DNA from: Alphaproteobacteria bacterium
GTDB lineage: Bacteria; Pseudomonadota; Alphaproteobacteria; Rs-D84
Direction: 5' to 3'
DNA length: 64,000 bases
Assembly (NCBI GenBank): GCA_017505705.1
Contig: JAFVOS010000007.1
Span: forward strand, 1-64,000
Made by a program: the position numbers and the translations under genes
Shown here: positions 1-7,648 of the stretch, one piece after another
How positions within the stretch are numbered: the stretch's first letter is position 1
Layout: each line of letters opens with the position of its first letter
The notes under the pieces: model-generated
The model's database searches: none
What the model saw: only the letters and a program-made list of their open reading frames with translations
Told to the model about the DNA's origin: nothing

Positions 1-132
1 AGAGGATATTATCGCACTGCTATCTTTTACATCGCCATTCTTAGCACGAATTTCCGTTAAGTATTCTCTTATGCCGATTTCTCCTGGTTGTAAACGTTCG
101 TCCTCGTCCTGGGTCACACTCGCACTGCCCAT
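1..132 (-). CDS. Possible partial gene running off the left edge
   Basis: This is an open frame of 44 codons read leftward that continues past the window edge. The likely ATG ends at position 132 and has GGGAG seven bases upstream. The peptide is hydrophilic and acidic (VTQDEDERLQPGEIGIREY), and the plus strand here is C-rich, as it is opposite other leftward genes. An in-frame ATG at 156 is an alternative start. It would be divergent from the gene at 224. I do not recognise the product, and the frame stays open upstream of the start, so a chance open frame is possible. Confidence 0.35.
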   Translation of the reverse strand, partial: MGSASVTQDEDERLQPGEIGIREYLTEIRAKNGDVKDSSAIISS

Positions 133-223
133 CTTTATGCTCCCAAACGATATCATCCCGGTCACGCGATATACGTCACCAGATTTTTGGTGGTTGACAG
201 GCAGTTGGGAAAATGTATACTGA

Positions 224-670
224 ATGCCAAAAAGGGGCACGTGCGTGGAAATATATCGTGTTGAACAAGTGCGCAACAGTGATGCATGCTCATACCAGGT
301 GTTGGATTTGATTGGGGTAAATAAAAAGGCATCACTGAAGTGGCGTGGTTTTCGGGTGTATCGGATTGAGCCGAAATTTAATGTTGGCAATATTATAAAT
401 CTGTATACAACAGATGATAAAAACAGGCGTATTTTTAAGGCTTGTTCTTATAAAATCGACGGCAATTCGTTCGTGGATATTCAAATTAAGCCAGAAACCC
501 AGTATCAGGTCGAGCATTTTTATGACGATATGCCAAAATTTGAGGCGTTGCGCCTGAGGTACGATGTGGTATGTGCATTGCGAGCGCAAAAAATAGAGCC
601 AACTTTCAATTCTGCAAACAATCTGCGTCTGCTGCTGTTTAATCCGGTGGCGCTAGGTAAAACACTATAG
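224..670 (+). CDS. Hypothetical protein, 148 aa
   Basis: I do not recognise this protein. It has no signal peptide or membrane segment and is basic, with mixed alpha/beta character (KWRGFRVYRIEP, NIINLYTTDDKNRR). The ATG at 224 has a weak purine stretch (GGGAAAA) upstream. It ends nine bases before the next gene, which has a good ribosome-binding site, so the two probably form a two-gene unit. That unit is closed by the hairpin at 1306. The G/T-rich coding strand matches neighbouring real genes. Confidence 0.6.
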   Translation: MPKRGTCVEIYRVEQVRNSDACSYQVLDLIGVNKKASLKWRGFRVYRIEPKFNVGNIINLYTTDDKNRRIFKACSYKIDGNSFVDIQIKPETQYQVEHFYDDMPKFEALRLRYDVVCALRAQKIEPTFNSANNLRLLLFNPVALGKTL

Positions 671-679
671 GGGGCTGTT

Positions 680-1285
680 ATGGCAAAATATAAGATGACT
701 GAATACGAATATAATCTGTTGGAAAGAGAATACAGAAGATTGGGAATGATGCTGGAAAATGCAGAAATTATTTTACCAAATGGCCGTCCAAAAAATTTTG
801 TGGATTTGTCTGGGGTGCTGGATGAAGAAAAATTTAAGCAGCTGATGGGGAACAATTCTGGGAATGTGTGGTACTATAATTTTGATGATAACAAATGGTA
901 CACAAATAATTTGGTGACAGATGGTTTTTTCCATAAGCGATATAATACGACCAATGTTAAGGAATTAAAGCGGGTCATTGATGCCCAATATTCTGATATA
1001 GAAGTGACAGGTTGCGTTGTTATGCCGGTCAGTACGCAAAAATATCCATTGTTATCAGGTAATATAATTCATAATCCGGTTTTTTGTTCAGATGGACTGG
1101 GGGCGGTTGGAACAGTTGTTTGTCGGGATGCTAAATCAAAGCAGTTTATACAAATTGTTGATTGGATTGGTCTGGCAGAATATGAATCAAAATATCAGGT
1201 AATGCAGGCGGCAATGTCAAAGTTGGCCGTTGAATGTGCCAGGAATTATACATTCAGACAAACCTTGTTGGGAAAGTATAAATAA
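680..1285 (+). CDS. Hypothetical protein, 201 aa
   Basis: This is a cytoplasmic-looking protein of unknown function. It starts at an ATG preceded by AGGGGG. The N-terminal third is charged and probably helical (EYEYNLLEREYRRLGMMLEN). The middle is rich in Asn and aromatic residues (NVWYYNFDDNKWYTNN). The C-terminal half contains a hydrophobic stretch around VVMPVSTQKYPLLSG. No catalytic motif is apparent. It follows the 148-aa gene closely and is followed by a terminator hairpin, so it is probably the last gene of a small operon. Confidence 0.65.
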   Translation: MAKYKMTEYEYNLLEREYRRLGMMLENAEIILPNGRPKNFVDLSGVLDEEKFKQLMGNNSGNVWYYNFDDNKWYTNNLVTDGFFHKRYNTTNVKELKRVIDAQYSDIEVTGCVVMPVSTQKYPLLSGNIIHNPVFCSDGLGAVGTVVCRDAKSKQFIQIVDWIGLAEYESKYQVMQAAMSKLAVECARNYTFRQTLLGKYK

Positions 1286-1305
1286 TTGTCTGATATTCTT
1301 GCATG

Positions 1306-1331
1306 GCACGCAAAAGCGTGCTATTATTTTT
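1306..1331 (+). terminator. Rho-independent terminator upstream of tyrS
   Basis: The hairpin GCACGC-AAAA-GCGTGC is followed by TATTATTTTT. It lies between the 201-aa gene and the tyrS ATG at 1355. This argues against the longer TTG-initiated reading of tyrS from 1286, which would place the terminator inside the gene. Confidence 0.7.
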
Positions 1332-1354
1332 CTGATAAAAAAGGTTTGATAGAT

Positions 1355-2578
1355 ATGCAGAACGAATTGTTGAATGAATTACAGGCACGTGGGTTTATTA
1401 ATCAAACATCTAATATGGATGGATTGAATGATGCATTAAATGCTGGAAAAATTACAGCGTATTTGGGGTCTGACCCAACAGCGGATTCATTGCATGTTGG
1501 ACATTTGGTGCCGGTTATGATGATGCGTTGGTTGCAAAAATATGGACACAAACCAATTGCGTTGGTTGGTGGTGCCACAGGTCGCATTGGTGACCCGTCT
1601 GGGCGTGACAGTGGCAGACCAATGATGACCGAAGAAACATTGGCAAAAAATGTGGCAGGGTTGAAGAAGTCTTTTTCTAAGTTCTTTAAGTTTGGTGATG
1701 GGGCATCTGATGCATTGATGGTGGATAACTATGACTGGATGAAAAATTACAGTCATATGGATTTTCTGCGTGATTTTGGAACAGATTTTACGGTGCCACG
1801 TATGCTGTCGATGGATTCTGTGAAACGTCGGTTGGATAATGGAATGACGTTCTTGGAATTTAATTATATGACATTCCAGGCGGTGGATTTCTTGACACTG
1901 TATCGTGAACATAATTGTATCTTGCAAACATGTGGGGCAGACCAGTGGGGAAATGCAATTATGGGAATTGAACTGATACGTAAAAAGTTGGGCAAGGAAG
2001 CGTTTGTTCTGTCAACGGCGTTGATTACAGATTCAAATGGAAATAAAATTGGCAAGTCAGCTGGTAATGCAGTATGGGTTAATGAAGATAAAACCAGTCC
2101 ATATGAGTACTATCAATATTTTCGTAATACCCCAGATGATTTGGTGGAAAAATTCTTGAAAATATTTACCGAAATCCCACTGGATGAAATTGCACGTTTG
2201 GCTAAGCTGCAGGGGGCGGAATTGAATGCAGCTAAAAAAATATTGGCGTTTGCTGCAACAGAAATTGCACATGGGCATGACGCTGCGGTCAAGGCACAGG
2301 AAACCGCCGATGCCTTGTTTGGTGGTGGGGCGAATATGGAAAATATGCCGACCGTTGAAATTCAGCCAAGGGCAGAAGAGGTTAGTTTGCTGGAATTAAT
2401 TGCAGAGGTTGGATTGGTTGAATCTAAATCCGAAGGGCGCAGGTTGATACAGCAGGGTGGATTAAAACTGGATGGAAACAAGGCCGATGGTACGGAACGC
2501 TTTGAATTAGGTGCACAGCCGTTTGACATTGTGTTGCAAAAGGGGAAAAAGGTCTTTTTAAGAGTTATAAGAAAATAA
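1355..2578 (+). CDS. tyrS: Tyrosyl-tRNA synthetase
   Basis: This class I aminoacyl-tRNA synthetase charges tRNA-Tyr in the cytoplasm. The HIGH-type motif appears as LHVGHLVP near residue 44, and the KMSKS-type motif as KIGKSAGN near residue 230. The substrate-binding stretches GDPSGRDSGR and QTCGADQWGNAIMG are present. An S4-like RNA-binding domain closes the protein (SEGRRLIQQGGLKLDG). The 407-residue length is normal for the family. I chose the ATG at 1355 because AAGG lies upstream and a terminator precedes it. Its stop overlaps the ATG of the next gene by one base, so the pair is translationally coupled. Confidence 0.97.
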   Translation: MQNELLNELQARGFINQTSNMDGLNDALNAGKITAYLGSDPTADSLHVGHLVPVMMMRWLQKYGHKPIALVGGATGRIGDPSGRDSGRPMMTEETLAKNVAGLKKSFSKFFKFGDGASDALMVDNYDWMKNYSHMDFLRDFGTDFTVPRMLSMDSVKRRLDNGMTFLEFNYMTFQAVDFLTLYREHNCILQTCGADQWGNAIMGIELIRKKLGKEAFVLSTALITDSNGNKIGKSAGNAVWVNEDKTSPYEYYQYFRNTPDDLVEKFLKIFTEIPLDEIARLAKLQGAELNAAKKILAFAATEIAHGHDAAVKAQETADALFGGGANMENMPTVEIQPRAEEVSLLELIAEVGLVESKSEGRRLIQQGGLKLDGNKADGTERFELGAQPFDIVLQKGKKVFLRVIRK

Positions 2579-3651
2579 TGAAGAAAGTAGCAGTAATATT
2601 TTCTTTGTTATGTATTGTGGCGGCGCCGGCGTTTGGGGCCAGTGAGTTGTCCAAGATAAATGCGCAAATAAAGCAGACAGAGCAACAGAATAAAAAGTTA
2701 GAACAACAGGTTAAGTCGTCTGAACGTGATGTCGCAAAAACTAAAAAAGATTTGGTGCGGGCTGCTGATAAGGTCAGTTCTCTGGAAGAGCAGCGCAGTG
2801 CAGTTGTAAAAAAAATAGATGAACTGGATTCAAAGCGAGATAAAATAGCCACCGAAATGGAGAAAAATCGTGGACGAATTGCAGATGCAGCGGCCAGTAT
2901 TCTGTTCGTGGCATCGCACCCCAGTTTTGATGCGGATAATATGAGGCAATATGTCTTAACGTCGGCGGTGCTGTCTGGGGCGGCAGACAGATTTGAGGCA
3001 GATATTGATGTGGCAAATAAACAAATTGTAGAGCTGGAAAAAATAAGAAATGCACGTGCAATCGAAAAAGAAAAATTGGACAGAACTGCAAAAAAATATA
3101 GCAAGGAAAAAAGCCAATTAGATAAACTGCTGAAAACACGCAGTGCACAGAATAAAAAGTTGAAAAATGAACATTCTGCGCTGCAAAAGAAATTACGTGA
3201 ATTGTCTGCACGTGCGAAAAGTATTTCTGAATTGTCGGCTGGGGTGGGAAGTTCTGAGATGTCATCGGATTCAAGGTTTTCAAAACGAAAGTTAAATCTG
3301 CCTGTGCGGGGACGGGTTGTGGTGCGGTTTGGCGAAAAAACTGCACTGGGGTTGCAGTCTGATGGATGGCGTGTGCGTACACGTGGTGATGCGTTGGTGT
3401 TGGCACCAGCAGACGGAACAGTAAAATTTGCAGACAGTTTTCGTGGATTTGGCAAGGTCGTTATTATGTCACATAAAAATGGATATAATACAGTTATGAC
3501 AAATCTTGGAAATATAGATGTGGCATTGGAACAAGAAGTGTTGGCCGGCGAGCCAATTGGACGCATGAATCCGGATAAACCAGAAATGTATCTGGAAGTG
3601 AGACGTGGAAATAATGCCGTTGACCCAGCACGATTATTTAAAGATGAATAA
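2578..3651 (+). CDS. EnvC-like murein hydrolase activator
   Basis: This is a periplasmic protein with an N-terminal signal peptide ending AAPAFGA. A long coiled coil follows (about residues 25-225, rich in K, E and Q). A C-terminal LytM/M23 fold covers about residues 240-357 (RFGEKTALG, ALVLAPADGTVKFA, DPARLF). The zinc ligands of active M23 peptidases are missing: the usual HxxxD is replaced by RGDALVL and the HLHYE motif by MYLEVRR. This is the pattern of EnvC/NlpD activators, which switch on amidases at the division septum rather than cut peptidoglycan themselves. It is coupled to tyrS and followed by a terminator. Confidence 0.85.
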   Translation: MKKVAVIFSLLCIVAAPAFGASELSKINAQIKQTEQQNKKLEQQVKSSERDVAKTKKDLVRAADKVSSLEEQRSAVVKKIDELDSKRDKIATEMEKNRGRIADAAASILFVASHPSFDADNMRQYVLTSAVLSGAADRFEADIDVANKQIVELEKIRNARAIEKEKLDRTAKKYSKEKSQLDKLLKTRSAQNKKLKNEHSALQKKLRELSARAKSISELSAGVGSSEMSSDSRFSKRKLNLPVRGRVVVRFGEKTALGLQSDGWRVRTRGDALVLAPADGTVKFADSFRGFGKVVIMSHKNGYNTVMTNLGNIDVALEQEVLAGEPIGRMNPDKPEMYLEVRRGNNAVDPARLFKDE

Positions 3652-3660
3652 GGATAAAAA

Positions 3661-3685
3661 AAACGCCCAATCGGGCGTTCTTTTA
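3661..3685. terminator. Bidirectional terminator
   Basis: AACGCCC-AATC-GGGCGTT has an A run on its left and CTTTT on its right. It can end both the rightward EnvC-like gene and the leftward ferredoxin gene, whose stop codon overlaps it. Confidence 0.8.
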
Positions 3686-3859
3686 TTCGTGTGATATTGC
3701 GTTAACTGGACATATCGCAGCACATGTGCCACATGATATACACTTGCTGGGGTCGATTACGCATTTGCCATCTGGGCCAACAGATATTGCGCCAACAGGA
3801 CATGCGCCCATGCATGTGTGACATCCGATACATTTGCTTGGATCTATTTTATATGCCAT
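3683..3859 (-). CDS. 2[4Fe-4S] ferredoxin, 58 aa
   Basis: This is a small electron carrier. The 58-residue translation has two clostridial-type cluster motifs, CIGCHTCMGACP (residues 10-21) and CISCGTCAAICP (40-51). The two halves look like an internal duplication, each preceded by IDPSK. The ATG at 3859 has AAAGGA eight bases upstream. Such ferredoxins are typical of anaerobic metabolism, which fits the class III ribonucleotide reductase nearby. The gene lies just downstream of, and co-oriented with, the Bax-inhibitor gene. Confidence 0.92.
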   Translation of the reverse strand: MAYKIDPSKCIGCHTCMGACPVGAISVGPDGKCVIDPSKCISCGTCAAICPVNAISHE

Positions 3860-3882
3860 TTTATATTCCTTTGATTTTCAGA

Positions 3883-4629
3883 TTATTCACGATTAAACAA
3901 ACTTAACAAATATTCAAACATTGCAATGAATGATATGTATAAATGCAGTGCCCCTAAAACAGCCATTTGATTCTTTTGGGTGTCATCACTGATATAGTTG
4001 TATGCATTCTTTAATGTCTGCATGTCGTATGCAGTAAACAGGGCAAATACCAAAACGCCAATCAGGCTGACCGCTGTAGAAAATCCAGCACCCAGTGGTA
4101 TGAACAGTGATATTACCCCAACCAGGATTAAACCCAACATTCCAATAAACAAAAATATTCCCAGGAATGACAGGTCTTTAACCGTTTTATAGCCAAATAA
4201 TGCCATGCATGCGAACATCAGGGCTGCAACACCAAATGCCCATATAATTGACATTGGATTAATGTGCAATGATGCCCACAACAGTGGCGTCATCGTAATA
4301 CCAATTAATATTGCGTACAGGGCCAACAACCATGCGGCTGTGCTGGGTTTTATGTGAAAAACACGAACCTGGGCCCAGATGGATAATGCCAGACCCCCAA
4401 ACAGCAATACATAATACGTGCCAGAAAAACCAGAAAAGTCAGGTCTGAATAAATGCACAAATGCGCCAGATGCCATCATAATGAATGCTGCAACCCCGGT
4501 AAGAGCAACCGCCCCAAACATTAATCCAAATATGCGTTTCAGGTATCCTTCGATGCCGCCAGATTTTGCAGATGTGCGTGAAAGTCGACGCGCAGTTGTA
4601 TCTGTAATCTTTGATTTTTTTGTTGCCAT
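3883..4629 (-). CDS. Bax inhibitor-1/YccA family membrane protein
   Basis: This is an inner-membrane protein of 248 residues with about seven hydrophobic segments after a short, basic, S/T-rich N-terminus. Family hallmarks are the YDMQTLK stretch near the C-terminus and the final helix GALHLYISFIAMFEYLLSLF. BI-1 (TMBIM) proteins are proton-sensitive calcium-leak channels or membrane-protease partners (family knowledge). It is divergent from lgt, with a short AT-rich promoter region between them. Confidence 0.9.
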   Translation of the reverse strand: MATKKSKITDTTARRLSRTSAKSGGIEGYLKRIFGLMFGAVALTGVAAFIMMASGAFVHLFRPDFSGFSGTYYVLLFGGLALSIWAQVRVFHIKPSTAAWLLALYAILIGITMTPLLWASLHINPMSIIWAFGVAALMFACMALFGYKTVKDLSFLGIFLFIGMLGLILVGVISLFIPLGAGFSTAVSLIGVLVFALFTAYDMQTLKNAYNYISDDTQKNQMAVLGALHLYISFIAMFEYLLSLFNRE

Positions 4630-4702
4630 TTAAGTTTCTCCTTGTTGTATGATGAATATATAATATAATGCCAATGTTATTTCAAGATTAAAAGGAATTT
4701 TT

Positions 4703-5515
4703 ATGTCGCCAATTATTATTCAGCAGATGAATCCCGTTGCTTTTTCTGTGTTTGGAATCAGTATACGTTGGTATGCGCTGGCATATGTGGCAGCGTTTGT
4801 TATTGGATATTTTTTGTTTAAATATTTGATGCGACGTTCAAATGTGGGATTAAGTTTGTCCAGTAAGAATTTGGATGATTTGTTGACTGCTGTGATATTA
4901 GGGGTGATTCTGGGGGGGCGTTTTGGATATGTCCTGTTTTATAATCTGGGGTATTTTATTAATAATCCGTTGGAAATTTTTGCGGTTTGGAACGGAGGAA
5001 TGAGTTTTCATGGTGGCTTAATCGGGGTTATTGTGGCGGTGTTTTTATTCGGATGGAAAAATAAAGTTAATTCATGGAAAATTCTGGATTTAATGGCGGT
5101 TGTTGCGCCAATTGGGCTGTTCTTTGGGCGGATTGCTAATTTTGTAAATATGGAATTGATGGGGTATCCAACAGATATGCCATGGGCGGTGGAATTTGTT
5201 GATAAAAATGGTAATGTCTTGATTCCTGCGTCGCATCCCAGTCCGATATATGAAGCATTAACCGAAGGTGTATTGTTATTTTGTTTAATGTTTTGTTTGT
5301 ATCGTTTTACACGTTTGCGCCAATACCCTGGGGCAATTGCAGGGATAATGGGAATGGGCTATGCGGTGGCACGCATTTTCTGTGAACAGTTTCGTGTCCC
5401 AGATGTTCAGCTTGGTTTTTTGGTTGGAGATTGGTTAACAATGGGAATGACGTTGTCGTTGTTAATGTTTTTTATCGGTTTTGTAATTTTTGTGTTTGCG
5501 TTTCGTAAAAAATAA
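4703..5515 (+). CDS. lgt: Prolipoprotein diacylglyceryl transferase
   Basis: Lgt moves diacylglycerol from phosphatidylglycerol to the lipobox cysteine of prolipoproteins, at the outer face of the inner membrane. The 270 residues have seven or so membrane helices. Recognisable stretches are SIRWYALAY, GGRFGYVLFYN, the catalytic-region GGMSFHGGLIG with its essential His, and the Lgt signature GRIANFVNMELMG. AAAAGG precedes the ATG at 4703. The gene is monocistronic and upstream of tRNA-Ser. Confidence 0.97.
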   Translation: MSPIIIQQMNPVAFSVFGISIRWYALAYVAAFVIGYFLFKYLMRRSNVGLSLSSKNLDDLLTAVILGVILGGRFGYVLFYNLGYFINNPLEIFAVWNGGMSFHGGLIGVIVAVFLFGWKNKVNSWKILDLMAVVAPIGLFFGRIANFVNMELMGYPTDMPWAVEFVDKNGNVLIPASHPSPIYEALTEGVLLFCLMFCLYRFTRLRQYPGAIAGIMGMGYAVARIFCEQFRVPDVQLGFLVGDWLTMGMTLSLLMFFIGFVIFVFAFRKK

Positions 5516-5559
5516 TGTACAATACGCCCCGTTGACCGGTAAAAGGAACAATATCATTA

Positions 5560-5649
5560 GGATGGTTGGCAGAGCGGTCGAATGCGGCGGTCTTGAAAAC
5601 CGTTGAAGGGGCAACCCTTCCGGGGGTTCGAATCCCTCACCATCCGCCA
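5560..5649 (+). tRNA. tRNA-Ser(TGA)
   Basis: This is a 90-base class II tRNA with encoded CCA. The acceptor GGATGGT pairs with ACCATCC. The anticodon loop CTTGAAA gives anticodon TGA. A long variable arm follows (AAGGGGCAACCCTT), and the T loop is TTCGAAT. Confidence 0.97.
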
Positions 5650-5660
5650 GGAAATCAAAT

Positions 5661-5684
5661 GCCCCATAATGGGGTGTTTTTTTT
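5661..5684 (+). terminator. Terminator after tRNA-Ser
   Basis: CCCCA-TAA-TGGGG is followed by a run of eight T, eleven bases after the tRNA CCA end. Confidence 0.75.
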
Positions 5685-5772
5685 ATTTAGTGCCTGGATA
5701 AAGAATTTAAAAAATTTATCGTTTTAATGCAAATAATCGTTTGTTTTTTGGGGATTTTTTGTAAAAAAACAA

Positions 5773-5891
5773 CTGCCTAATCCAAACGGTCAGTTTTTTC
5801 GTTATCTCTTGTTGTTTATTTTATCCCAGTTTTCTGGCACATGTCAACAGCAAAATAGTGCCGAATTAAAACCACCGTTTACATTAGCGGT
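5773..5891. repeat. Inverton A: 99-bp inverted-repeat element upstream of a Cys-rich gene
   Basis: CTGCCTAA (5773-5780), two bases, a 19-bp arm (5783-5801), 61 bp, and an inverted 19-bp arm (5863-5881) are followed after two bases by a degenerate copy of the outer box (TTAGCGGT). The arms share AAACGGT/ACCGTTT and match at 11 of 19 positions. The gene-side arm matches the perfect arm of inverton C at 16 of 19. Spacing and internal order equal those of inverton C. The degenerate distal arm may mean it is locked. Inversion itself is an inference. Confidence 0.5.
5818..5847 (-). promoter_or_regulatory. Promoter inside inverton A, pointing away from the gene
   Basis: On the minus strand TTGACA (5847-5842) lies 18 bases before TAAAAT (5823-5818). 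It fires leftward, away from the gene at 5912. If the element were inverted it would fire rightward, with a transcription start about 60 bases before the ATG. Confidence 0.55.
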
Positions 5892-5911
5892 CACAAGAAA
5901 CGGGGGATTTT

Positions 5912-6682
5912 ATGAAAAAGATTTTCATTTTATGTTCAGGTTTAATCTTAGCACCATCAACTGGATGGACGGGCGCTGTATCGGCATATATAGCTGGGTC
6001 TTGTGGTGGAATCCAATCAAATTCATCTATGCAGCTATTGTGTGATGATCCGATACAAAGTTGTACATCGACAGGTGTAGGTGTTATTACGGATGGTACA
6101 TATAAAAATTATGATAACTGTGTAGTAAATAGTGCGAACGTGATTCTTTGTTTCGAAGATACTACTGATGGTGCATTGGCTTGTCAACTGTTGAAGAAAG
6201 GGGGGTGTCATAGCGATTATGTTGGGAATTTGGTGAGTGGGCCAACTACCAGTGCATCTGGAACCGGCAGAACAACAAAAGTGTATACAGAACAATTGGA
6301 GTGTTGTCAAAGTACTACTTGTTCTGGGTACTCGGATGGCACGACTTTATCAGCCGCACCGGGTGCATTATATAGTCATCCAAAGTCATGTGGAACAGAT
6401 GGCACATGCAGTGATCTTGCGCGGGGGATAGTTACCTGTGCAAAGGGATATTTTAGTGCAGCAGGAACTGATTATACGTCTGTATCTTCAAGTGAAAATC
6501 CGGCAACTAAAGCAATTGCTTTGGAATGCACATCGTGCGCAACATATACAAATGAAACAGATGCAACCACTGCTGGGCTCAGATCAACCAGTGCCAGTTC
6601 TTGTTATGTGCCGGCTGGTCACAGTGAAACGGATACAACAGGTACGTGGCAGTTTACAGCAAATTGTAATTATACACCGTAA
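5912..6682 (+). CDS. Cysteine-rich secreted protein, 256 aa
   Basis: The protein has a signal peptide (MKKIFILCSGLILAPSTG) and then a Ser/Thr-rich, cysteine-rich exported region with many CxxC-like spacings (CCQSTTCSGYSDG, ECTSCATYTNETD). I do not recognise a named domain. Layout and composition match four other secreted proteins in this window (31696, 32692, 54858, 55777). GGGGG lies eight bases before the ATG. It is a single gene, bounded by inverton A upstream and a terminator downstream. As sequenced, the nearby strong promoter points away, so it may be silent. A surface role is inferred. Confidence 0.8.
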   Translation: MKKIFILCSGLILAPSTGWTGAVSAYIAGSCGGIQSNSSMQLLCDDPIQSCTSTGVGVITDGTYKNYDNCVVNSANVILCFEDTTDGALACQLLKKGGCHSDYVGNLVSGPTTSASGTGRTTKVYTEQLECCQSTTCSGYSDGTTLSAAPGALYSHPKSCGTDGTCSDLARGIVTCAKGYFSAAGTDYTSVSSSENPATKAIALECTSCATYTNETDATTAGLRSTSASSCYVPAGHSETDTTGTWQFTANCNYTP

Positions 6683-6687
6683 AAATC

Positions 6688-6710
6688 AAATGCCCCATTA
6701 TGGGGCATTT
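6688..6710. terminator. Bidirectional terminator
   Basis: AAATGCCCC-ATT-A-TGGGGCATTT is a nearly perfect palindrome between the convergent Cys-rich gene and nrdG. Confidence 0.8.
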
Positions 6711-6716
6711 AATAAA

Positions 6717-7418
6717 TTATTCACGCCATGTGACAGACTTAAACATTGATTCTATTTTTGTCCGCAGGGCAGAATCGTTAAAAAACTGTTCACGTGCCGC
6801 AGAATCTGTTTTGTTGTTTTCGTCTTCAAAGTGTGGGATATATTTCTGAATTGCAATATTTGCAACATTGCGTGTGTGCAAAATTTCTGCAATTTCAAGT
6901 AAATCAGATTTTGTGATAAATCGGGGATCGGTTGTTATTCGAACCTCAAAGTCTTTGCCGGTGGCATTCCATATATCTAATGTTTTTATCATATTGTCGT
7001 ATGCAATATGCTGGCCGGTCAGATCGGGATATTTTTCACGTGTTGCCTTGAAATCCAGTCCAATCCAATCAATCGTGTCCAATGCACGACGCAATGTTTC
7101 TGGATAGAATCCATTGGTGTGCAAGCCTATTTTAAATCCCATGTCACGTACACGACGCATGTATTCAATGGCCGCATCTGATTGCATTAACGCTTCGCCA
7201 CCAGAAAATACAACAGCTTCCAGTTTGCCTGTTCTGGATTGCAACCATTCAAATACCCGTTCTGGGTCATATTCACCGTCATGTGGGGTTAATAAATGGG
7301 GGTTGGAACAATATGCACATCGCAATGGACATCCAACAAGAAACAGTACCGCAGCCAATTTCCCAGGATAGTCAATTGTGGTGAACGAAACCAATCCCCC
7401 GATCTGTACAGCTTTCAT
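6717..7418 (-). CDS. nrdG: Anaerobic ribonucleotide reductase activase (radical SAM)
   Basis: NrdG is a radical SAM enzyme that installs the glycyl radical on NrdD. The cluster motif CPLRCAYC (CX3CX2C) is at about residues 30-37. It is followed by the SAM-binding FSGGEALMQ and the strand motif IGLHTNGFYP. At 233 residues it is longer than the shortest NrdG proteins and resembles the NrdG/PflA-like type that extends beyond the core. It ends the nrdD - tail - nrdG operon, so activase and both substrate pieces are co-expressed under the NrdR boxes upstream of nrdD. Confidence 0.92.
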   Translation of the reverse strand: MKAVQIGGLVSFTTIDYPGKLAAVLFLVGCPLRCAYCSNPHLLTPHDGEYDPERVFEWLQSRTGKLEAVVFSGGEALMQSDAAIEYMRRVRDMGFKIGLHTNGFYPETLRRALDTIDWIGLDFKATREKYPDLTGQHIAYDNMIKTLDIWNATGKDFEVRITTDPRFITKSDLLEIAEILHTRNVANIAIQKYIPHFEDENNKTDSAAREQFFNDSALRTKIESMFKSVTWRE

Positions 7419-7422
7419 ATTA

Positions 7423-7602
7423 TTATGCTGCTTTCTTTAACAGTTCAGCATGTCGGCAACCTGCAGTCAGGCAATTTGGTTCTGTAAATGTTTTGCGTTC
7501 ACAGAATTCTGAATATTTGCCAATGTTAAAGTTTGATACAGGACGAATAAATCCCATAGAGCGTGAAAATACTTCGCAACGTGTTCTTTGGCAGTTAGTC
7601 AT
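7423..7602 (-). CDS. Separate glycyl-radical tail of NrdD, 59 aa
   Basis: The peptide carries CEVFSRSMGFIRPVSNFNIGK and SEFCERKTF. This corresponds to the extreme C-terminus of single-chain class III reductases, where the Gly of the S/T-R-x-x-G-Y/F motif holds the radical. Here it is a separate reading frame with its own start (ATG at 7602) and a strong GGGAGG nine bases upstream, 46 bases after the nrdD stop. The preceding chain ends at the zinc ribbon and lacks this motif. So the radical is inferred to sit on a small partner subunit. An ancestral frameshift made into a split gene is the other reading. Confidence 0.85.
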   Translation of the reverse strand: MTNCQRTRCEVFSRSMGFIRPVSNFNIGKYSEFCERKTFTEPNCLTAGCRHAELLKKAA

Positions 7603-7648
7603 AGCGTGTTTCCTCCCTTTCTTTGTTTGCTGACTGTTAATTAAATTC

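Noticed and set aside
1286..1354. N-terminal extension of tyrS from a TTG at 1286
   Set aside because: It contains a terminator hairpin and is not like TyrRS; the ATG at 1355 has a ribosome-binding site and gives a normal length.
5809..6045. 78-codon frame overlapping the 5912 gene
   Set aside because: It covers the inverton and then reads the signal-peptide region in the wrong frame, with no ribosome-binding site.
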